A DNA stretch of 64,000 nucleotides, taken from Acanthopleura granulata. Its lineage: Eukaryota > Mollusca > Polyplacophora > Chitonida > Chitonidae. The stretch lies in the NCBI GenBank assembly GCA_016165875.1, contig JABBOT010000013.1, forward strand, positions 8,850,909 through 8,914,908. Direction: 5' to 3'. Below are positions 58,040 to 64,000 of the stretch, in pieces. The notes beneath the pieces were generated by a model. The model was given only the letters and a program-made list of their open reading frames with translations. It was not told the origin of the DNA and made no database searches. The translations under genes and the position numbers were made by a program. Positions within the stretch are counted from its first letter, which is position 1. Each line of letters starts with the position of its first letter.

Positions 58040-58625
58040 CAAACTGGTTTTGTGAGTTCATTGTTAGCAGAATAAGAGTTGTTGATTCGGCGGTTGGAGA
58101 ATGTGGGTTCATTGTTAGCAGAATTTGGCTTTTTGATTCGGCTGTAGCAGAATGTGGGTTCACTGTTAGCAGAATTTGGCTTTTTGATTCGGTTGTAGCA
58201 GAATGTGGGTTCATTGTTAGCAGAATTTGGGTTCTTGATTCGGTTGTAGCGGATTGTGGGTTCATCGTTAGCAGAATTTGGGTTCTTGATTCCGCTCAAG
58301 CAGAATGTGAGTTTATTCTTAGGTGAATTGTGCTTTTTGATTCGGTTGTAGCAGAATGTGGGTTCCTTGTTAGCAGAATTTGGGTTCTTGATTCGGCTGT
58401 AGCAGAATGTGGATTCATTGTTAGCAGAATTGTGCTTTTTGATTCGGCTGTAGCAGAATGTGGGTTCATTGTTAGCAGAATTTGGGTTCTTAATTCGGCT
58501 GTAGCAGAAGAAGGGTTCGTTGTTAGCAGAATTTGGGTTCTTGATTCGGCTGTAGCAGAAAAAGGGTTCATTGTTAACAGAGTTTGGGTTCTTGATTCGG
58601 CAGTAGCAGAATGTGGGTTGTGGTT
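58040..58625. repeat. 51-bp minisatellite, about 11 units, open on both strands
   Basis: Unit core GTAGCAGAATGTGGGTTCAT, then TGTTAGCAGAATTTGGGTTC and TTGATTCGGCT. Spacing between unit starts is 51 bp (for example 58144 and 58195). Because 51 is 17 codons and the unit lacks stops, both strands carry long open frames: a 17-residue repeat of FIVSRIWVLDSAVAECG type on plus and of PTFCYSRIKNPNSANNE type on minus (202 codons). I find no start context, splice site or known repeat protein to support coding. Confidence 0.85.
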
Positions 58626-58644
58626 CTGTCTTTAAGTGAATCAT

Positions 58645-59225
58645 TTAATATGACATCACTGAATTTCTAAATGTAATTCTGTTTAAAGCTTTGTGCCAGG
58701 GGAAATGTAAGTTGCTAATATTTTTGCATTCAAATGAACATTTAGAGTACGTCTCCAACTTAAGTCAATTGAAAAGAGGCTGTACTTTATCGGTTACGTG
58801 TGATCAGTTGGCAATAGCACTGCCATCGCTGCTTTCGTTTTAATCTCCATGCTCTAGTCTTTTATATGTATATTGTTTTCCTATTGTATTACGGGGAATT
58901 GTGCTGCTGGTCTGGTCTGCTTGCATTGTTTTCGATAAAGACAGCAAGGCATTTTGAGTAATCCTAGATAATGACTTCTAATATATTGCAATCAATATCG
59001 CTGCTAATTTTTGTTACCTAATTCTGCTTAACTGTGGTGCTAAGGAGGCATGCTACTACTTTTGCCATAGTATGATTAGATGGAATAAAACTTTGAATGA
59101 GGTTACATTACGCGGGGCCGGATTTCAATCGTTACGTGTGATCATTTGCCAACTGTCACACTATACCATCGCTGCTCTGATTTTGCTCTGTACGCTTTAG
59201 TCTTTGTGGCGAGGAAGTATGAGCT
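58645..59225. other. Gene-free stretch
   Basis: No exon recognised. Confidence 0.35.
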
Positions 59226-59560
59226 GTGGATCAGATCTCAGTAAAATATAAGTTGTTGGTTCGGTGGTGGGAGAACATGAGCCGTTGGTTCCATTTTGAT
59301 TGGCGGGTGGTATACGAATGTCGGTCTCCACGCCTAGGTCTACAGCAGAATATGAGTTGTCGTTCCAAAAAAAGGCTTTTGTCAGGTGTTGAGCAAAATA
59401 TGAGTCGTACGCTCGATGGAAGCAAAGTGTAAGGCTGTGGGCTAGGTATTCGTGAAATGTGACCTTTGGGTTGAACCAAAGCGAAATGTGTGGCTTGTGG
59501 GTTCAGGGTCGGAAAAATTTGGCATACGTGTTCAGGCTAATGAAGGGTCAATTATTAGAA
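59226..59560. repeat. Decayed relative of the 51-bp minisatellite
   Basis: Irregular blocks such as AAGTTGTTGGTTCGGTGGTG, AGCAGAATATGAGTTGTCG and GCGAAATGTGTGGCTTGTGG recall the 51-bp unit. Regular spacing is lost. Confidence 0.4.
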
Positions 59561-59708
59561 ATATGGTGTGTGGAGAAAGGTCAAGGAAAATATTATTGGA
59601 TGAGTAAAATGCAGGTGTTCACGTTCGAATATAAAGTAGCATATCGGAATTATGAACTCTGTGGGAAGAAAATGCTCATTCATCAAAGCATGCGAATTTA
59701 TGTAAATT

Positions 59709-59714
59709 TTTATT
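59709..59714 (-). terminator. Possible polyadenylation signal of the LU-domain gene
   Basis: AATAAA on the minus strand about 380 bases beyond the stop. Common hexamer, so weak. Confidence 0.35.
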
Positions 59715-60093
59715 GAAGAGAACATATCACGTAACATATTCACGCAGTAAAGCGTGGACATGAACTGTTGTACCAGGGAGTCATTCCTAGAGGCATTGTC
59801 ATCCGCTGGTTATTTATATACGGCTTGTCCATCAAGAGCTGCATGGTCTAACTTCACATTTAACAAATAATCTGACCCTATTCCAGCGTTCTCGTTAATT
59901 CTGAATTTTACAATTCACAATTAAACACAGAAATGTAATCTTCATGGAAACGTTAAGTGATAGCTGACCTCAGTGTGACAATGCAGTGTGGCCTTTACAA
60001 CGACATGTGACAATACATAAATTGTATACCGTAATATATTAAAGCAGCAATTATGTCAAACCTGAACTGTAGCGTTTAAATGACGGTCTGCAG

Positions 60094-60344
60094 TCACCAC
60101 AGCTGGTAAGCAGAGAGTGCCATGAGGAGTCCTGCCAGCCAGCACAGTGTCTCGGCGATAACCTTCTGTTGAGCGTTACATAGTTCACCCGAGCATGCGC
60201 ACCCTGTGCCTGCAAGTGCGGAGACGGTAAAGTTTGGAAACAATAACTGCACGGTGTCTTTGTAGCTGTCCTCGGCATCTTTACAACCGTCGTTTGAAAG
60301 TTCCCCAAAACACCCACGGTAAACGATATCCACTTTCGCGTCAA
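60094..60344 (-). CDS. LU-domain gene exon 3 (CACSGELCN, GPI tail, stop)
   Basis: Codes residues 99-181 with Cys110, 119, 147, 149 and 154, the terminal hydrophobic tail, and TGA at 60094-60096. Acceptor GTCCAG. Confidence 0.85.
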
Positions 60345-63300
60345 CTGGACAAAAAAAGAAACAAGGAAAAATGCATATTAATTCACTAAAGCTTCAAATG
60401 TAAAGAAATAACCCTGAATATGTACTATATACTCCCCACCAAAACCCCTCGGTTTTTCCATAACATAGTATTCAGGCACAACAAACCATTGTGCTTGGCG
60501 TTATGAAGGAAATGTTAAAATGGCGGACAGACACTCGATCATCGAAATAGAAAATCGATAATGTAAATTATGTATCTTGATACAGTCTACGCTTCAGCAA
60601 ATTTTCTTTGAAATCGGATGAAAACCATAGGAGGAATGGCGTTTTGAAGGTAAAATTAAAAGACGCCGGGCATACCGACAGACAGGCGAACGGACGCCGG
60701 ACAAGTTGCTAATATATAACCTTTCCACCAGCAGAGGTAAAAATTAGGATGAAATGAAATGTAACATATTGTAATCTGTGATCTGGACTGATGATGAATA
60801 TATAGACAGGTCTGAGCCACGATCAATACTCTTCTTTCTCCAATCGCTGTGAGTTAAAACCCAGTTCACGCGGACTTGCTCTCCCCTCGTGTGTGGGAAG
60901 GTTCGTCAGCAACTTGCTGATGGTCGTGGGCCCCGGTTTTCCCCTACCATAATGCTGGCCGCCATCGTGTAAGTGGAATATGCCAGGGTGCGGCGTAAGA
61001 CACCAATGAAATGTATGAATCAATAAATTTCAATATAAATTCCACATGGTCGTCTGTTTCACCTTTGCTTTGAAATGTGGATTCAATCATACATAGAAAA
61101 CACCTTCAGTTTGCGATATACGACTGACCTACATTGTTTTAACAAAAACGTTACTTAAAAGTGTTCCAACTGAATGGCTTAATCATATAACCAAGGAGAC
61201 AAATTACTCGTATTGCCATCCATTTCCTCGTAGTCTAAGATTACTGACGGTAACAGTGAGCTACAAAGAATTTCATGTATTCTGTAACCAATCGCACATT
61301 ATTCTAAAACTTCACGAAAAACGAAAGAGCGCCAAAAACCTAGACAGAGAAAGTAGTAGGTAAAACGTAATAAAATCTGTCGAAGAGTAGACGTAATATA
61401 CGAAGATGACAGATTTTCAGTATAAAAATTCACACAGCAAAGTGCTATCTTCCGTAAGAAATGACGATATCTTTGATTATTGTATACGTGAAAGAAACAC
61501 AACAGAGCACACATTCACTGACCATCCCGAATCATAGAAAACGTGCACCGAGTATGGAAAAAAATTTAACACAAATATGCAAATTTACTGTTAAAATACC
61601 ACTTGAAATTCTAATTATGGAGTGGGACGAAAAAGAGATAAGTACACGTTTCTCTTTTTGTGTTTTAGCCAAACATACATATCTGATCAAAGACAAAAGA
61701 AAGTAGAATTTAAACCACACGCTAAAATTTATAACCAGTCTTTAGAGAATTGAAAAATATGTATCTGATGTATCCGGAAAAGAAGTTGAATTTTTAAAGC
61801 GGTTTGAAAACCTTAACATCTTATCCATGGAATGACTGTTAGACGACATTGAATAAGAATATATAGAGTGAATGGGATTTATTTTGACAAACCGGAAGTG
61901 ACATCATGAAGACGGGAAGTACTCTCATCATGTTTAAATGGGATGCAGGAGACATGGAAGTTAATAACCATTCGATATTCCCATGCATTGAGACAAATGT
62001 CATTTAAACTGAAGAGACATCATAAACCGACAGGGCCAGCGGGAACCCAGGCAACCCTGACTGCAGCAATACTCAGTATTATGGCCTAATAATGCGATAG
62101 TTGTCTTTTCAAGCCCAGCTCAGGTTTCCTTCCACCATGACGCTGGTCTCCGTCGTATAAGTGAAATATTCTTTAGTACGTCGTAATAATATAACCTAAT
62201 ATAAAAGTATTGATTAAAGTGTCTTTTCCGAATTGTTTAAAGTATTCGTAGACTGAAAACTTCTGAACTCAATAGAATAAACCTCGAATAGGATAAATTC
62301 CATAACAGTGGAACTAGTGGGTGGTGTGGCTGTTATTGGAAGAGTAGTGGAACGTACCTGAAAGTAATGAAATATCCACCGTGCCTTCCACCTTGCCGCA
62401 AATCGAATTGTTTCCTGCCAGGGTGGAGGTGGAGCAGTTTTGAATAACAACACCTGCGGAATCCGTGTTGACACTGCCCATGCATGCGTCCTGAGAACTG
62501 GCCAGAACAGCCGAAAGGTTGTTCCTCACATCTTCGTTCGAGGACTGTAGATTTAGATAGGCACAGGAAAAGCAATCTGGACCTAGAAGAACAAGACACA
62601 ACAGTCATACGTCATCTATAACTCTGTACACACACAAATTAACGATGGTGTTGAAACAGGGGAAAATTACAGACTTTAAATGCACAATGCAATATTTTAA
62701 ATTCTCAAAAATGTAATAATTGTGAAATGCTTATGCTCATGGTGTTTTGCAGGGAGCTAGATGCTTATAATTTTGGGTGAAAGGTTAAATAAACATGGTC
62801 AAATCCAAACGTTGAGAGAAATTGATTGTGTTGGCAGTTCAGCTCTTCGTACTATAATACGTTGATGGTTTCTCTAAATACGGACGCTCCACATGGTCGT
62901 GGGTCTCCCCCGGGCTCTGCCCGGTTTCCTTCCACCATAATGCTGGCTGCCGTCATATAAGAGAAATATTCTTGAATTCCACGTATCACACCAATCAGAT
63001 GAATGAATAAAACATACGGGCGTTCACTAGTCTTTGCCCCTCCTCCAAAAGATCTTGGCGATTTTGGCCTATTTTAGTAGATGGCTGTGACACGAATGTC
63101 TGTTTCGAAGCCCAGGCAAACAAATAAATGTAAGCAATACAAATTGCCACGGGCCAATTCTTATCGAAACATTTCTGCAAGTTTTTTTCTGTAGTATTTC
63201 AAAGGCATTGATACCGCCTACCGATATACCGCCTCAATGCTTGGTCTATTGGTTAGAGCATCCGCTTCGAGGTCTGGAGATCCGTGCTTAAGCCCGAGTC

Positions 63301-63814
63301 GGGCTTTGCGCTCAGCATTGAGAGGTTACAGCAAGGAAACACAACTGGTCGGCCCTTTCTTAATATAATGTGACTGGGTGGGGTGGACCGATTGGCCTTT
63401 TAAAGAGTCCTCGTGTTTCTTTGTTTGATCATGTGTAAGGCCTATCGCTATCTGAGAGTTTAACAGGCCATTTGTTAATCGTTTTCCCTGTTAGATTAAA
63501 GGTACTATTACCTCCCCCACCACCCCCTGGTTTTCTGTGAAAGGTTGTGTTCCTTCCCTTGCTGCTCGTGTCTTCGGCATGATGTACAAGTGGCGGCAGC
63601 ACGTTGGCATCACACCACAAGAAGACAGTATATGCATACACTAAGAAGGACTCCTCGTCGCCATATGACTGAAACATTGTTAAGCACGACGTTAAACCTC
63701 TAGCACTCACTCACTCACCCACTCTCCCAAAGCCATTTTCTTACCTGCTGCTATAGAAACTATGAGAGCCATACATACGGCCAGGGTCACAGATTCTCTT
63801 GTGAAACTGTCCAT
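60094..63814 (-). CDS. Secreted, probably GPI-anchored Ly6/uPAR (three-finger) protein, three exons
   Basis: Exons 63745-63814, 62358-62582 and 60094-60344 give 546 nt and 181 residues, with phases 1 and 1. The N-terminal signal peptide is residues 1-about 23 (LAVCMALIVSIAAG). The mature part has ten cysteines outside the tail: 27 and 30 (CFSC), 57, 73, 85, 110, 119, 147, 149 and 154, ending in CACSGELCN. The opening Cys-x-x-Cys and the closing Cys-Asn are marks of the Ly6/uPAR (LU) fold. N-glycosylation sequons are at Asn45, 72, 81 and 136. Residues after 155 end in a hydrophobic tail (LCWLAGLLMALSAYQLW) with nothing after it, as in GPI-anchored members. The spacing is wider than in classic Ly6 proteins, so this is a divergent member. 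Partner and function are unknown. A possible minus-strand AATAAA is at 59709-59714. Confidence 0.82.
60590..60740 (-). repeat. Dispersed repeat related to 39060-39960
   Basis: In reverse it reads CAACTTGTCCGGCGTCCGTT, then CTCCTATGGTTTTCATCCG, matching the block order of the 39-kb copy. In intron 2 of the LU-domain gene. Confidence 0.6.
60840..61025 (+). repeat. SINE-1 copy, 5'-truncated
   Basis: CGCTGTGAGTTAAAACCCAG through ATGCTGGCCGCCATCGTGTA to the tail. In intron 2 of the LU-domain gene. Confidence 0.8.
61026..62107. other. Intron 2 of the LU-domain gene, no feature seen
   Basis: AT-rich. An 81-codon open frame at 61461-61706 on plus has no recognised features. Confidence 0.35.
62108..62190 (+). 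repeat. SINE-1 3' fragment
   Basis: TTCCTTCCACCATGACGCTG through GTATAAGTGAAATATTCTTT. Confidence 0.7.
62358..62582 (-). CDS. LU-domain gene exon 2
   Basis: Codes residues 24-98 with the opening CFSC, Cys57, Cys73 and Cys85. Acceptor TTCTAG, donor GTACGT. Confidence 0.85.
62882..63009 (+). repeat. SINE-1 3' half
   Basis: TGGTCGTGGGTCTCCCCCGG through ATGCTGGCTGCCGTCATATA to CACACCAATCAGATGAATGA. In intron 1 of the LU-domain gene. Confidence 0.82.
63235..63716 (+). repeat. SINE-2 copy 3, longest
   Basis: tRNA-like head (CTATTGGTTAGAGCATCCGC), B-box region, GCTTTGCGCTCAGCATTGAG, ACTGGTCGGCCCTTTCTTAA, and the tail TTGTTAAGCACGACGTTAAA followed by CACTCACTCACTCAC. Its minus-strand open frame is a by-product. 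Confidence 0.75.
63745..63814 (-). CDS. LU-domain gene exon 1 (signal peptide)
   Basis: ATG at 63812-63814 in a fair context, residues 1-23 with a hydrophobic core, donor GTAAGA, phase 1. Confidence 0.82.
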
Positions 63815-64000
63815 TATTCTCCAAATTGCAGGCTAAGTCTGTAAGATATCAATAAACACTTTGAAAGCACCATCACGGGTCAAGTTTAAGGAAAATTTAA
63901 AGCCATCTCCGCTAATTAAATGGATTAAGATCGACCTGCAATCTTTCCAAAATTAATCCCAGTGGGACTTCCACCATGTCAACTGGTTTCCTGAAATTCA

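Noticed and set aside
58036..58644. A 202-codon open frame on the minus strand, the longest simple frame in the window
   Set aside because: It consists entirely of the 51-bp minisatellite; the opposite strand is equally open because 51 is divisible by three. Kept as a repeat.
63429..63710. A 93-codon minus-strand frame next to the LU-domain gene start
   Set aside because: It is the antisense of SINE-2 copy 3.

Overview
This is animal (metazoan) genomic DNA, not prokaryotic. The genes are split by GT-AG introns, intergenic DNA is AT-rich, and the window is crowded with tRNA-derived SINEs, foldback elements and minisatellites. The repeat style and the gene families suggest a lophotrochozoan, most likely a mollusc. 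That assignment is inference from general knowledge; I could not search a database.

Layout. (1) 1-407, minus: one open exon of an unrecognised serine-rich protein that runs off the left edge. (2) About 408-13,500: gene-poor, with SINEs, foldback elements, a roughly 140-bp tandem array and two LINE reverse-transcriptase relics, one of them split by a SINE with a perfect 12-bp target-site duplication. (3) 14,137-23,041, minus: a complete seven-exon cathepsin C (dipeptidyl peptidase 1) gene, 457 residues. (4) About 24,080-25,390, minus: a broken hAT-type transposase relic. (5) 28,285-38,595, minus: a complete nine-exon adenosine deaminase gene, 358 residues. (6) 41,649-50,690, plus: a complete seven-exon MPV17 gene, 184 residues, head-to-head with adenosine deaminase. 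(7) About 50,700-60,090: no confident gene; foldbacks, SINEs and a 51-bp minisatellite open on both strands. (8) 60,094-63,814, minus: a complete three-exon gene for a secreted, probably GPI-anchored Ly6/uPAR-like (three-finger) protein, 181 residues.

All exon boundaries were read by eye. In the four complete genes every intron phase matches between neighbouring exons and the spliced lengths are multiples of three (1374, 1077, 555 and 546 nt with stop), which supports the models. The genes are unrelated in function: a lysosomal protease, a purine-salvage enzyme, a mitochondrial inner-membrane protein and a cell-surface protein. The one suggestive pairing is adenosine deaminase with MPV17, both linked to deoxynucleotide balance.

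The most unusual observation is in MPV17 intron 2. About 20 tandem 35-bp units begin exactly at the exon 2 splice donor and appear to derive from the exon-intron junction itself, so the intron carries about ten near-consensus decoy donors. Other points of interest are a G-rich expansion grown out of a SINE, a nearly perfect 123-bp tandem duplication, a 31-bp array that abuts an adenosine deaminase splice acceptor, and several long-armed foldback families.
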